In this document: piece after piece, positions 17,373 through 26,652 of the stretch
How the letters are laid out: the number at the start of each line of letters is the position of its first letter
How positions within the stretch are numbered: the stretch's first letter is position 1
Origin: Dehalobacterium formicoaceticum
GTDB lineage: Bacteria; Bacillota; Dehalobacteriia; Dehalobacteriales; Dehalobacteriaceae
Reading direction: 5' to 3'
Length of the DNA: 64,000 bases
NCBI RefSeq assembly: GCF_002224645.1
Contig: NZ_CP022121.1
Location: forward strand, 806,001 to 870,000
Translations under genes and position numbers: made by a program
The notes under the pieces: model-generated
Seen by the model: only the letters and a program-made list of their open reading frames with translations
Database searches by the model: none
Told to the model about the DNA's origin: nothing

Positions 17373-17416
17373 AAAATGTGGAAAATGTGGGAAATGTGGA
17401 AAATGTGAAAAAAATG
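17373..17416. repeat. Short tandem repeats upstream of permease gene
   Basis: Four near copies of a 9-10 nt unit of the form GGAAAATGT (variants AATGTGGAAA and ATGTGGGAA) lie between the second ATPase and the permease. The repeat is in the likely leader of the permease gene and could vary in copy number. Confidence 0.7.
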
Positions 17417-17435
17417 TCTGTCTGGAGCGGATAAG

Positions 17436-18560
17436 ATGAAATTTAATCTGAGAAGAACCTTGGCGATCATCAAAAAGGAATTCGCACAAATCAAAAGAGA
17501 TAAAAAGACCATTGCCATTATTATCATGATGCCCATCATGCAGCTATTACTTTTTGGCTATGCCGTATCCACCAGTGTAGATCATATCCCCACGGTGGTT
17601 TTAAACAACGATATCGGGCAGGAAAGCCGCGAGCTGCTGGATCGATTCACAAACTCTCAATATTTTGATCTGGATGCGTATGTGACAAGTATTAATGATG
17701 TGGAAAAATATATTGATTACGGGGACGCGAAAGCGGGTATTGTGATTCCCCCCGGATATTCAGACGATATCAGAAGAGGCGAAACAGCCCAAATTCAATT
17801 GATTGTTGACGGTAGTGATCCAACAACAGCCCAAACCATCTTATCCAGTGCCGGCGGCGTCGTACAGTCCCTTTCGGTGGATATTATGGAAAAAACCTTA
17901 GGGGCACCTTTACCCCAACCTGTGGAATTAAGAAGCAGAGTTTGGTATAATCCTGATATGAGCAGTACTAATTTTAATATTCCCGGTCTCATCGGTATTA
18001 TTTTGCAAACGGTAACTTTGATGCTGACCTCCTTTTCCGTTGTCCGGGAAAGGGAAAGAGGGACGATGGAGCAGCTGATTGTTACACCCATCACCAAAAT
18101 GGAGTTAATGGTGGGCAAATTAGTTCCTTATGTTATTATCGGTTTTATTGATATTGTTGTCGCCTTGGCACTTAGTCTCTTTTGGTTTGGTGTTACAGTC
18201 TCCGGCAGTGTGCTGCTGCTGCTGTTCTTTTCCATTATCTTTTTAATCAGTGCCCTGGGGGTCGGTTTATTGATTTCCACTGTTTCCAAGAGTCAGCTTC
18301 AGGCGATGCAATTATCTATGTTTATGATTATGCCGAATATCTTACTTTCCGGGTATATGTTTCCCAGGGAAGCCATGCCGGAGGTTATTTATGCGGTGAG
18401 TACGGTGATCCCTTTAACTTATTTTTTAAACGTACTGCGGGGTATTATGTTAAAAGGCAATACCTTTATGATCCTTTATCAGGAATTTATTATTTTAAGT
18501 GCTTTTGGAGTTGTCTTTTTAGTTTTGGCAGTAATTAAGTTTAAAAAGAGAATTGATTAA
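17436..18560 (+). CDS. ABC-2 type permease (YbhS/YbhR-like)
   Basis: ATG 17436 behind GGAGCGGATAAG. 374 residues: an N-terminal membrane segment (about 28-45), a large external loop (about 46-180), then five segments. The central SFSVVRERERGTMEQLIVTP is the ABC-2 family signature. Only one permease gene is present, so the transporter may be a homodimer, whereas YbhSR is a heterodimer. The substrate is probably a drug or lipophilic compound (inference from family). Confidence 0.9.
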   Translation: MKFNLRRTLAIIKKEFAQIKRDKKTIAIIIMMPIMQLLLFGYAVSTSVDHIPTVVLNNDIGQESRELLDRFTNSQYFDLDAYVTSINDVEKYIDYGDAKAGIVIPPGYSDDIRRGETAQIQLIVDGSDPTTAQTILSSAGGVVQSLSVDIMEKTLGAPLPQPVELRSRVWYNPDMSSTNFNIPGLIGIILQTVTLMLTSFSVVRERERGTMEQLIVTPITKMELMVGKLVPYVIIGFIDIVVALALSLFWFGVTVSGSVLLLLFFSIIFLISALGVGLLISTVSKSQLQAMQLSMFMIMPNILLSGYMFPREAMPEVIYAVSTVIPLTYFLNVLRGIMLKGNTFMILYQEFIILSAFGVVFLVLAVIKFKKRID

Positions 18561-18686
18561 TAGCGTGGCAACGGGCCATTAGGGGAGACGATGGAACTGT
18601 CCCCGTGGCTAAGCGGTGTAGCAATAGGAAATTATTTCGCTGTAGTGCTGAAATAAAGCAAATAAAAAGATCAGAGGAGGAAATCA

Positions 18687-19094
18687 ATGATGAGCAATGA
18701 AAAAATGAAAATGGCTGTAAAAAACCTTATTGAATCAGACACGGTGGACATCATCGGGGAACTTTGTGCCCCTGATTTTGTGGGGCATATGCCGGGTATG
18801 CCGGAACCGGTAGATCGCAGTGGTTTCATGAATTTTGCAGCCATGCTTTACAGTGCTTTCCCTGATTTGCACCATGATGTGGAAGTGCAATTAGCGGAAA
18901 ACGACCTGATGGCCCTTTGTGTAAAAGTGAGCGGTACCCACCAGGGTGAGTTTCAGGGTATTCCTGCTACCGGGAAAAAGGTGGTCTTTATCGACTTGAT
19001 CATTACCCGTTTAGAGAATGGCAAGGCAAAAGAATTATGGGCGCAATTTGATATTTCCGGTTTGCTGCAGCAGCTTGGTGTGCAACAGGTCTAA
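18687..19094 (+). CDS. SnoaL-like / ester cyclase family protein
   Basis: 135 residues from ATG 18687 (ATG 18690 is equally near the AGAGGAGG site). Segments FVGHMPGMPEPVDRSGF, AAMLYSAFPDLHHDVE and GTHQGEFQGIPATGKKV follow the SnoaL-like polyketide-cyclase fold seen in many uncharacterised ester cyclase proteins. The substrate cannot be inferred. Monocistronic, with its own terminator. Confidence 0.78.
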   Translation: MMSNEKMKMAVKNLIESDTVDIIGELCAPDFVGHMPGMPEPVDRSGFMNFAAMLYSAFPDLHHDVEVQLAENDLMALCVKVSGTHQGEFQGIPATGKKVVFIDLIITRLENGKAKELWAQFDISGLLQQLGVQQV

Positions 19095-19139
19095 TTTAAG
19101 AGGATGATTCCTTTGTGCCTGCACAGCCGGAGTCAGGGG

Positions 19140-19172
19140 AAAAAAGTCAGGGAAATGTTCCCTGGCTTTTTT
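19140..19172 (+). terminator. Terminator after SnoaL-like gene
   Basis: GTCAGGGAA, loop ATG, TTCCCTGGC, with A6 before and T6 after the stem. Confidence 0.85.
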
Positions 19173-19236
19173 GATGTGCCACAGGCTTGACGTCAACCAG
19201 ACTCTTTGTTTATAGTGAAGAAAAGGAGTGATAGAC

Positions 19237-19626
19237 ATGGATGAAAATAACATAAAAAATATCAAAAATGATAAATTTGCCGCATTGGTGGGGATTAAAC
19301 TTTTGCAGGTGGGGGATGGTTATGCTCTGACTCAAATGGAGGTATCTGAGAAACATCTTAATGGCATCAATTTTGTCCAGGGAGGAGCGATCTTTACCCT
19401 GGCTGATTATGCCTTTGCAGCGGCCGCCAATGCTAAGGGACTCATGACCGTAGGCATTACCAATAATATCTCTTTTATCAAACCGCCCAAGGGGAAAATT
19501 ATCACAGCTGAGGCTCGTGAAGCTTCCTGCTCCAGAAAATTATGCGTTTATAACGTGGACGTTTTTGATGATGATAAAGAGTTAATTGCCCAGATGAGTG
19601 CCATGGGCTATATCAAAAATAAGTAA
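19237..19626 (+). CDS. Hotdog-fold thioesterase (PaaI-like)
   Basis: The start is ATG 19237 behind AAAAGGAGTG; the GTG at 19228 lies in the ribosome binding site. 129 residues. HLNGINFVQGGAIFTLADYA is the PaaI-type active-site region (His-Asn-Gly ... acidic residue on the long helix). Hydrolyses an acyl-CoA; the acyl group is unknown. Confidence 0.85.
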   Translation: MDENNIKNIKNDKFAALVGIKLLQVGDGYALTQMEVSEKHLNGINFVQGGAIFTLADYAFAAAANAKGLMTVGITNNISFIKPPKGKIITAEAREASCSRKLCVYNVDVFDDDKELIAQMSAMGYIKNK

Positions 19627-19770
19627 GGGGGAACCCCGGTTCATAGAAGTCTACAGTAGGAGTTTATAATTTGTTTAGATTTTGTTCACGAAAAAGCAAG
19701 ACTCCTTCGTTATAATGAAGGTAAGAAGCAGCTTCTCAATATACATAAAATAAAAGAAGGAGTGATCAGC

Positions 19771-21039
19771 ATGAATAAGAAAAAAAGAACCGCCATGATT
19801 GTCACCTTTACCTTAGGCGCCTTTTTATTTGCCGGTACCGCTTTGGCGGATATTTTGGACAAAAGCGGCTATGATCAACTGAAGGATGCCATCAAGATGA
19901 CAGCCCAAAACTGCACGGAGAACTACCAAAGCTTTACCCTGAACATGTCCATGGACATGAAGGATAACGGTAAGGTGGTTATGTCGGAAAGCATGATAAC
20001 AAAATATGATGTCAAGAAAGGAGCCCGGGAGGAAACCAGCCAGTCTCAAAATAGCAGTAATAGAACAAATTCTTCCTACAGCACTTACAATTATTATGAT
20101 GAAGAGCAGAGTATCGGAAAATCTTCCTTTGATGATAATTATATTGTCACCACCTTTAAGGACCGCAAGAATCAAATGACCTTAGATAAAGAAGATAATC
20201 CCTTTAATCAGGAAGAGGCTAAGGATATGGAGCGAATTTTGGATGCTCTGGTAGGCAGTTTGAGAGATCATGTGATCGTGACGGAAAATGCTGATGGGAG
20301 TAAAAGCATGACAGGGAACCTGTCTGAAGCGCAGATTCCTGCTTTAATCAATGCCTTAGCATCCTTCCAAATGAAGCAGCAATTTAACGGCAATCAGGAG
20401 GGAATCACGGATTTAAGCTCTGATGTTTATGTCAAAGAGGTGCGGGGAACGGCAGAAGTGAATCAAGAGGGTGCTCTGGAAAGTATTTTAGGCTCTGCTA
20501 TCGTTTCCGGAGTGGATGTTCAGGGTGAAACCCATGAAATCAGCCTGGAAATCCTCTTTGAGCTGAGGGATATTAATAATACCAAGGTTGTGAAACCGGA
20601 TCTTAAGGGGAAAAAGGTGATCACCCAGGAGGTGAATGAAAACCAAGACTCCCATTTACCTACGCCGGAAAAATTTGTCGGTACTTTTAAAAATGATATC
20701 ATTATGGAACAAGACGGTAAATTCGTGAAAATCGGCGAGAGAGTCGTGGAAATTACCTCCCTGGATAAAAAAGCTGCCCAAGGCAACTACCGGGAAGAAC
20801 TGAAAGAAGGCTTTGAAGAATACGCCAGCTCTGCTGATATCTTCACCTTTGAAGCGAGCTTTGATAATGAAGATTCGAACAATGCCACCCTAGAGGCCAG
20901 CACGGAAGACGGCAGCAAAATGTCAGGAAATATGTATTTTGACGGACATTCCGGTCGTATCTCCTTATACTTAAATCATGGGACATCTGTGAATAATAAG
21001 GTGCGCGATGATTATGACTTCCGCCCGGATTTTGATTGA
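19771..21039 (+). CDS. Secreted protein of unknown function
   Basis: The start is ATG 19771 behind AGAAGGAGTG. A clear signal peptide (MNKKKRTAMIVTFTLGAFLF, cleavage near residue 26 after LA) precedes about 395 hydrophilic residues rich in Asn, Ser, Asp and Glu, with a low-complexity Ser/Asn/Tyr stretch near 90-115. There is no lipobox. I recognise no family. It has its own terminator and lies just upstream of an ABC transporter and two-component system, so it might be an envelope-stress or sensing partner; that is inference from position only. Confidence 0.7.
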   Translation: MNKKKRTAMIVTFTLGAFLFAGTALADILDKSGYDQLKDAIKMTAQNCTENYQSFTLNMSMDMKDNGKVVMSESMITKYDVKKGAREETSQSQNSSNRTNSSYSTYNYYDEEQSIGKSSFDDNYIVTTFKDRKNQMTLDKEDNPFNQEEAKDMERILDALVGSLRDHVIVTENADGSKSMTGNLSEAQIPALINALASFQMKQQFNGNQEGITDLSSDVYVKEVRGTAEVNQEGALESILGSAIVSGVDVQGETHEISLEILFELRDINNTKVVKPDLKGKKVITQEVNENQDSHLPTPEKFVGTFKNDIIMEQDGKFVKIGERVVEITSLDKKAAQGNYREELKEGFEEYASSADIFTFEASFDNEDSNNATLEASTEDGSKMSGNMYFDGHSGRISLYLNHGTSVNNKVRDDYDFRPDFD

Positions 21040-21081
21040 TTGGTTGACGAAAGTTTACGTGGAATGTTAAAGAATCAGACC

Positions 21082-21122
21082 AATTCAGGCAGAGTGCAAG
21101 CTTTGCCTGAATTAGGTTTTTG
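21082..21122 (+). terminator. Terminator after the secreted protein gene
   Basis: AATTCAGGCA, 12-nt loop, TGCCTGAATT, then AGGTTTTT. Confidence 0.8.
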
Positions 21123-21141
21123 GTAATGGGGAGGCATGATC

Positions 21142-21867
21142 ATGGAGAAAATAATTGAAATAAAAGAGCTGACCAAGATCTATTCCAATGGCCGGGGTAT
21201 TGAGGATGTGAATTTAAAGATCCATCAAGGTGATATTTTCGGTTTTTTAGGTCCTAATGGAGCGGGCAAAACCACAGCGATGAAAATTATGACGGGACTG
21301 ATCAGGCCTGATCAGGGTTCGGTCAAGCTCTTTGGTTATGATATTGTTGAAGCATATGAAAAGGCCATGGCTGAGGTAGGCTGTTTAATCGAGGTGGTGG
21401 AGTCTTACCCTTATCTCAGTGCCTATGATAATTTAAAACAGCTGGCCCGCTTTTATCCTTCGGTGGATAAGACACGCATCGAAGAGGTTTTGGAGATTAC
21501 CGGGATTTACCGTTATAAGGATGAAAAACCGAAAAAGTTTTCCCTGGGGATGAAGCAACGCTTAGGACTGGCCATGGCGATCTTATCCCACCCGAAGCTT
21601 TTGATTTTAGATGAGCCTTTAAACGGGTTGGATGTGGAAGGCATGATTGATATTCGCAATCTGATCAAAGATTTGGCAAAAAATGAGGGCACTACCTTTT
21701 TTATTTCCAGCCATTTGATTCATGATGTGGAGCTGACCTGTACCCGGATCGGGGTAATATATAATGGCAAGATTCTCAATGTGGATGATACGGAGAACAT
21801 TCTAAAGAATTATGCCAGCCTGGAAAATTACTTTGTCAGTGAGGTGGAAAGTAATGGCCGTGTTTAA
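21142..21867 (+). CDS. ABC transporter ATP-binding protein (BcrA-like)
   Basis: The start is ATG 21142, 7 nt after GGGGAGG; ATG 21136 is too close to that site. Walker A GPNGAGKTTAMK, signature FSLGMKQRLGLA, Walker B LLILDEPLNGLDVEG. About 241 residues. It overlaps the permease gene by 14 bp and heads an operon with a permease, histidine kinase and response regulator, a layout common in peptide-antibiotic resistance. Confidence 0.9.
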   Translation: MEKIIEIKELTKIYSNGRGIEDVNLKIHQGDIFGFLGPNGAGKTTAMKIMTGLIRPDQGSVKLFGYDIVEAYEKAMAEVGCLIEVVESYPYLSAYDNLKQLARFYPSVDKTRIEEVLEITGIYRYKDEKPKKFSLGMKQRLGLAMAILSHPKLLILDEPLNGLDVEGMIDIRNLIKDLAKNEGTTFFISSHLIHDVELTCTRIGVIYNGKILNVDDTENILKNYASLENYFVSEVESNGRV

Positions 21868-22605
21868 AGTGGCTTTCATCAATGAACTGGAAAAACTATA
21901 TAAAAAAAAGAAGGCCGTGGCTGCGGTCATCCTCTCTTTTCTGGTGATTATCCTGGGTCAATTGCTGATTTTAGGCGTGCGCTCCGGCTTTGGCATCAGA
22001 GGGGCCGGTGGGGGGATTTTCCCCTCTTAGTCTTATCTGTGGTGATTTATTCTCTGTTGCCCTTATTTGTCGCGCTCGTTACCATTGATAGCTTTTCCGG
22101 GGAATTTGCTAATCAAATCATCCGCATTACCTTGACTCGACCGGTGAGCCGCTTCAAAATTTTTGCAGCCAAGGTATGCGCCATTGCTGTTTTTATCCTT
22201 TTTACCTTATTGATTGTTTTCGTTTTTTCCACGATTATCGGCGTTCTCTTTAATGGGAATGGGATGGACTGGTCCGGGCTGGGCAGATCTCTCCTTGCTT
22301 ACTTAGCCAGTCTCTTGCCTCTGTTGATTTTGACTCTGGGCATTATCTTGCTGACTCATATTATGAAAAGCGGTATCTCTGTTTTCTTTATGGTCATCTT
22401 ATTGTTTGGTGCCAGCCAGGTTCTTGCATTGGTTTTTCCCCAATATTCCAGCATTTTTATCACGACCCATCTGGGTTGGTATAAAATATGGCTGGCCCAG
22501 CCTTTTCCTGTAAGTGTTATTCTTAGGGATTTGTTTCTGATGACAGGATTTGGGATGATGCTCTTTGTGGCCGGTTTATATCTCTTTGAGAGGAAGGAAT
22601 TCTAA
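21854..22605 (+). CDS. ABC-2 type permease, interrupted by a -1 frameshift in a G6 run
   Basis: The gene starts at ATG 21854 and runs in one frame to TAG 22028-22030, but the rest of the protein (VIYSLLPLFVALVTIDSFSG onward, to 22605) is in the -1 frame. The frames join cleanly at the G6 run 22010-22015; one extra G would give GGGDFPLLVLSVVIYSLL without a break, about 250 residues and six membrane segments. Options are a sequencing error, a recent deletion, phase variation in the G run, or a programmed frameshift. The partner ATPase and the regulators are intact. Confidence 0.85.
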
Positions 22606-22626
22606 GGGTAATGAAAGGGAGATCGG

Positions 22627-24060
22627 ATGAATCTTAAGAAACGATTGCTTCTGGCAAATTTCATGACGGCAGCCTTTCCCTTGGTGATCACCGTTTTATT
22701 GACCTTGATCTTTCTATTTTTTTATGGAAAATTGTTCGATCCTAATCTCTCAATTGACCGCTATCAACAATTATCCAATATTGAGCAGCAATTTTTCCAT
22801 CATCAGCAAAATCTCCTGGAGGGACGGCCGGAAACCATTGAAGAAGAGGGCAATCAGCAGCAATTATTAGATCAACTGGAGAGAATCGACGGAGAACTGG
22901 TGATCCTGAAAAACGATCAATTATTGTTTTCCTCTGGTGATTTTACCCAGATTGATGTGGCCAAATTGAGCCAGGCAGAAAACCCTTTGGGCAGCAATGA
23001 CCAAGTGATGATTAATAATATCTCCTATATGGTCCGATCGGTGCAATTGAACTATCCGGACGGAGCCCTGGCTCAAGTGATCCTGATGGCTCCGGTGCCG
23101 GATACTGCTCTTAGTTTGAATGTTGTTTTGTCGTTTATGGTGCTGGTTTTCCTTATCTCTTTGATCATCACCAATTTTTTTATCAGTCAACAGCTTTCCC
23201 AGACCATTTTGCAGCCTATTCAACATCTGCAGCAGGCAGCCGGGGAGATCAGCAAGGGGAATTTGGAGCAAGAAATCCTGGCCGAAGGGGATCAGGAGCT
23301 TCAAGAGCTTTGCCGGGATCTGGAAATGATGCGCATCAAGCTTAAAGAATTGATCCATAACCAATTAAGGTACGAAGACAATCGAAAAATGTTAATAACC
23401 AGCATGTCCCATGATTTAAAAACCCCCATTACCTCCATTAAAGGTTACGTGGAAGGAATTTTAGATGGGGTGGCTAACAATCCGGAGAAAATTAAAAAAT
23501 ATTTAAACACGATAGTGTTGAAAGCAGACCAGGTAGACCAATTAATCGATGATCTGCTGCTTTTTTCTAAATTGGATTTGAATCAAATTCCTTTCCAATT
23601 AGAGCGGGTCACTATTTCTGATTATTTGAAATCTGTTTTGGCGGAGCATGAGCTGGAGCTGGAAAGAAAGAAAATAAAATTATTTTATCACAACGATCTG
23701 GATCAGGAACAATTTATATTTCTTGATCGGGAGAAGATGAAACGGGTGGTTATGAATATCCTGGACAATGCTGCTAAGTATGTCCCGGAAGGTTATGGGG
23801 AGATCCATGTTCGTCTGAGGGAGACCAATACCGGTGTGATTATAGAATTTCGTGATAACGGTGCGGGGATTCGGGAAAAAGATTTGCCTTTTATCTTTGA
23901 CCGCTTTTATCGTGGAGATCAGGCTCGCACAGACCGGAAAGGCAGCGGTCTGGGCCTTGCCATCGGGAAACAAATTGTGGAAGGCCATCAGGGGCGTATC
24001 TGGGCGGTACCGGCGACTGAGGGGGGTACCAGCATCATGATTTCTCTTTGCAAAGGTTGA
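22627..24060 (+). CDS. Sensor histidine kinase (HAMP-HisKA-HATPase)
   Basis: ATG 22627 behind AAAGGGAG. Two membrane segments (about 12-36 and 164-188) enclose an extracellular sensing domain of about 125 residues rich in Gln. A HAMP domain follows (about 190-240), then the H-box SMSHDLKTPITSIKGYVEGI with the phospho-accepting His near 262, the N-box NILDNAAKYVP and G-boxes DNGAGIREKDLPFIFDRF and GSGLGLAI. 477 residues. It probably controls the ABC genes upstream. Confidence 0.93.
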   Translation: MNLKKRLLLANFMTAAFPLVITVLLTLIFLFFYGKLFDPNLSIDRYQQLSNIEQQFFHHQQNLLEGRPETIEEEGNQQQLLDQLERIDGELVILKNDQLLFSSGDFTQIDVAKLSQAENPLGSNDQVMINNISYMVRSVQLNYPDGALAQVILMAPVPDTALSLNVVLSFMVLVFLISLIITNFFISQQLSQTILQPIQHLQQAAGEISKGNLEQEILAEGDQELQELCRDLEMMRIKLKELIHNQLRYEDNRKMLITSMSHDLKTPITSIKGYVEGILDGVANNPEKIKKYLNTIVLKADQVDQLIDDLLLFSKLDLNQIPFQLERVTISDYLKSVLAEHELELERKKIKLFYHNDLDQEQFIFLDREKMKRVVMNILDNAAKYVPEGYGEIHVRLRETNTGVIIEFRDNGAGIREKDLPFIFDRFYRGDQARTDRKGSGLGLAIGKQIVEGHQGRIWAVPATEGGTSIMISLCKG

Positions 24061-24073
24061 TTGGGGGATGGTT

Positions 24074-24805
24074 ATGAAGGGCATGAAAGGTATGATAGGT
24101 ATGAAAAGGATCTTAATTGTGGAGGATGACTCCAGTATTGCGGAATTGGAAAAGGATTATCTGGAGGTAGCCGGTTTTCAGGTTGAGGTTTGTCCCGATG
24201 GATTAGAAGCCTTTAGCCTGATCAAAGAAAAGGACTATGACCTTTTAATCATTGATATTATGCTTCCCGGGATGGACGGGCTGGAGATCCTGCGCCATAT
24301 CCAGGAGGAGAAGGATATCCCGGTTCTGCTCGTTTCAGCCAAGAAAGAAGAAATCGATAAGATTAAAGGCTTAAGTCTGGGGGCGGACGATTACATTACT
24401 AAGCCTTTCAGCCCGGGGGAGCTAGTGGCTCGGGTTCAGTCTCACTTGAAAAATTACGAGAGACTAAAGAAAATCTTACAGGGAAATGTAAAAAAACAAG
24501 AATCCTCTCTCCTCTCCATCCGGGGTTTGCGCATCGAAACAGAAGCACGCCGGGTTTTTATGAATGAACAGGAAGTGAATCTTGCTCATAAAGAATTTGA
24601 TCTCCTGCTATTTTTGGCCAAGCATCCCAATCGGGTCTTCGGCCGGGAGGAGTTATTTGAAAAGGTCTGGGGCATGGACGCTTTGGGGGATGCGGCCACG
24701 GTCACTGTTCATATCGCCCGTATCCGGGAAAAAATCGAAATCAATCCCGCCCAGCCTCAATATGTGGAAACCGTATGGGGTGCCGGGTATCGTTTTCGGG
24801 TGTAG
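24074..24805 (+). CDS. OmpR/PhoB-family response regulator
   Basis: A receiver domain (Asp in LLIIDIMLPGMDGLE; Lys in DYITKPFSPGEL) and a C-terminal winged-helix DNA-binding domain ending TVWGAGYRFRV. Four ATG codons occur in a 9-nt repeat (ATGAARGGY type) at 24074-24103; ATG 24074 best fits the GGGGG site at 24063-24067, and the classic start MKRILIVEDD would be at 24101. The TAG stop lies in the first partial copy of the repeat that follows. It is the likely effector of the kinase 14 bp upstream. Confidence 0.92.
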   Translation: MKGMKGMIGMKRILIVEDDSSIAELEKDYLEVAGFQVEVCPDGLEAFSLIKEKDYDLLIIDIMLPGMDGLEILRHIQEEKDIPVLLVSAKKEEIDKIKGLSLGADDYITKPFSPGELVARVQSHLKNYERLKKILQGNVKKQESSLLSIRGLRIETEARRVFMNEQEVNLAHKEFDLLLFLAKHPNRVFGREELFEKVWGMDALGDAATVTVHIARIREKIEINPAQPQYVETVWGAGYRFRV

Positions 24806-25016
24806 AACAGGGTGTGTAGAACAGGGGACGGTTCTTTGTAGAACAGGGGACGGTTCTTTGTTTGACAAAAACATCATCAGGATAGCCGACTACTGGTGAC
24901 GATATTCTTAAAAGATTTTAAAGATCTTGAGGGGAATTCATCAAGACAGATATCCAAACTTGCAGAGTTTACTGTTAATAAGATTTTAGGTTTCAAACAA
25001 AGAACCGTCCCCTGTT
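24801..25016. repeat. MITE/REP-like element with 24-bp inverted repeats
   Basis: A 22-nt unit (TAGAACAGGGGACGGTTCTT plus TG) occurs twice in tandem at 24817-24860, with a partial copy at 24803. A perfect 24-bp inverted copy of part of the second unit (24842-24865) lies at 24993-25016. The 127 bp between hold no gene. The GGGGACGGTTCT core resembles dispersed repeats seen in Peptococcaceae-like genomes (from memory). It fills most of the 342-bp gap before ilvC. Confidence 0.7.
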
Positions 25017-25038
25017 TACCCCCTTTTGTTAAAAAAAC

Positions 25039-25067
25039 TTGCACTATACGGAGTACTGATGTACAAT
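25039..25067 (+). promoter_or_regulatory. Likely ilvC promoter
   Basis: TTGCAC (25039-25044), 17-bp spacer, TACAAT (25062-25067). The 80-nt leader shows no T-box or leader-peptide signature. Confidence 0.5.
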
Positions 25068-25147
25068 GATATAATAATTAAGATATACCATGACATAATA
25101 ATGAAAAGGTATAGTGAGATATTTTCACTAAAGGGAGGAAATGTTGT

Positions 25148-26140
25148 ATGGCAAAGATGTATTATGATAATGATGCGGATCTATCCTTACTTAAAGGAAA
25201 AAAAATAGCGGTGCTTGGTTACGGCAGCCAGGGACATGCTCAAGCGCAAAGTCTGCAAGACAGTGGCTTAGATGTGATTGTTGCCGAAATAAAAGGTAGT
25301 AAGAGCTGGGACCGGGCTGTGGCCGACGGGATGAAGGTAACTACCACTGCTGAAGCGGCAGAACAGGCCGACATGATACATATCTTATTGCCCGATGAAG
25401 TTCAGGCGGAGGTTTATCGGGAATCTATTGCCCCCCACTTAAAAGCGGGAAATATTATCGGCTTTTCCCATGGTTTCAATATTCATTTTGCTCAAATTGT
25501 TCCGCCGGAAGATGTGGATGTGATTATGATTGCCCCTAAAGGACCGGGACATTTGGTACGGCGGCAGTTTAAGGAAGGTGCCGGTGTTCCCTGTCTCATC
25601 GCTGTGCAGCAAGACTATTCCGGGAAGGCAAGAGATATTGCTTTAGCTTTTGCCAAAGGAATCGGCGGTACCCGAGCCGGTGTGCTTGAGACTACCTTTA
25701 AGGAAGAAACAGAAACCGACCTGTTTGGGGAGCAGGCTGTTCTATGCGGCGGTTTAACCCATCTGATCCGATCAGGTTTTGAAACTTTGGTTGAAGCCGG
25801 CTATCAACCGGAAGTTGCTTACTTCGAATGTCTCCATGAAATGAAATTGATTGTGGATCTGATTTATGAAGGCGGCATTGCTAATATGAGATACTCCATC
25901 AGTGATACAGCTGAGTGGGGGGATATTGCGACCGGACCGCGCATTATCACAGATGAGACCAAAAAGGAAATGAAAAAAGTTCTTGAAGAGATCCAGGACG
26001 GTAAATTTGCCCAAGGATGGATTTTGGAAAATAAAGCGGGCCGTCCCATGTACAATGCTATTGTGAAACGGGATAAAGCCCATCAAATTGAAACTGTAGG
26101 CAAAGAACTGCGCGGGATGATGTCCTGGCTGAAAAAATAA
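25148..26140 (+). CDS. ilvC: Ketol-acid reductoisomerase (NADP+)
   Basis: Second step of valine, leucine and isoleucine synthesis. ATG 25148 behind AAGGGAGGAAA. The Rossmann motif is [17 protein letters not shown]; the metal-binding acidic residues fall in [12 protein letters not shown] and the C-terminal knotted domain has [18 protein letters not shown]. 330 residues, class I length. It stands alone here, with no ilvB/ilvN, leuA or ilvD beside it, which is unusual because ilvC is normally in an ilv-leu operon. Confidence 0.97.
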   Translation: MAKMYYDNDADLSLLKGKKIAVLGYGSQGHAQAQSLQDSGLDVIVAEIKGSKSWDRAVADGMKVTTTAEAAEQADMIHILLPDEVQAEVYRESIAPHLKAGNIIGFSHGFNIHFAQIVPPEDVDVIMIAPKGPGHLVRRQFKEGAGVPCLIAVQQDYSGKARDIALAFAKGIGGTRAGVLETTFKEETETDLFGEQAVLCGGLTHLIRSGFETLVEAGYQPEVAYFECLHEMKLIVDLIYEGGIANMRYSISDTAEWGDIATGPRIITDETKKEMKKVLEEIQDGKFAQGWILENKAGRPMYNAIVKRDKAHQIETVGKELRGMMSWLKK

Positions 26141-26149
26141 TGAATGCAA

Positions 26150-26188
26150 AAAACCCTTCTCCTTGATCAGGCAGAAGGGTTTTTTTCC
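26150..26188 (+). terminator. Terminator of ilvC
   Basis: AAACCCTTCT, a loop of about 16 nt, AGAAGGGTTTTTTT; its other strand may also serve the converging tautomerase gene. Confidence 0.8.
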
Positions 26189-26194
26189 GATTAA

Positions 26195-26380
26195 TTACTT
26201 ATCGGCATTAAGAACGCCGGCTGTAGCATACTCGTCTTTTTCCATTTCCCGGATAATAATCGTAACTGCTTCCGGGGGACAGGTAAGGGTTCGGGTAATG
26301 GCTTCAGTAACTTCCTTTACCATAGCGCGTTTTTGCTCCAAAGTGCGTCCTTTTAATATTTCCATTTGAACGACAGGCAT
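26195..26380 (-). CDS. 4-oxalocrotonate tautomerase-family enzyme
   Basis: The start is set at the ATG ending at 26380, with GGAGGTGATCC just before it, which gives the family N-terminus MPVVQMEILKGRTLEQK with the catalytic Pro as second residue. 61 residues is the standard 4-OT length. The conserved Arg near residue 11-12 of 4-OT is present (GRTLEQK). The substrate is unknown. Confidence 0.88.
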   Translation of the reverse strand: MPVVQMEILKGRTLEQKRAMVKEVTEAITRTLTCPPEAVTIIIREMEKDEYATAGVLNADK

Positions 26381-26569
26381 GGGATCACCTCCATAATTTA
26401 AATATTTATGATTTTGAATAGCTATCATTTCGACAAGTATGCCCAAATTCCTTTTGTGGAATGCTTTTCGGGTTCTTTTTTTTCAAAAAGAGGGATTTAA
26501 GGAAAGTATGTCAAAGTGAACACCAGCACCTATAAGTGTGAGCGAATTAGCATAGAAGTAGGAGACTTC

Positions 26570-26598
26570 TTGGCAATTTAGATTAAAGTTGTTAAAAT
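26570..26598 (+). promoter_or_regulatory. Promoter of pfk
   Basis: TTGGCA (26570-26575), 17-bp spacer, TAAAAT (26593-26598), 55 bp before the start codon. Confidence 0.6.
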
Positions 26599-26652
26599 AG
26601 AAAATAATAGCAAGGCAGATGCTTTAGGAGATTTTTTAAGGAGGTCATAAAT

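Noticed and set aside
18570-18660. GGGGA/TCCCC and TTATTTC/GAAATAA inverted repeats after the permease gene
   Set aside because: Stems are short and lack T-runs; too weak to call a terminator or repeat copy, although ACTGTCCCC resembles the 24.8-kb repeat core.
25026-25208. 60-residue frame in the ilvC leader as a leader peptide
   Set aside because: It runs into the ilvC coding region in another frame, has no ribosome site and is not rich in branched-chain codons.
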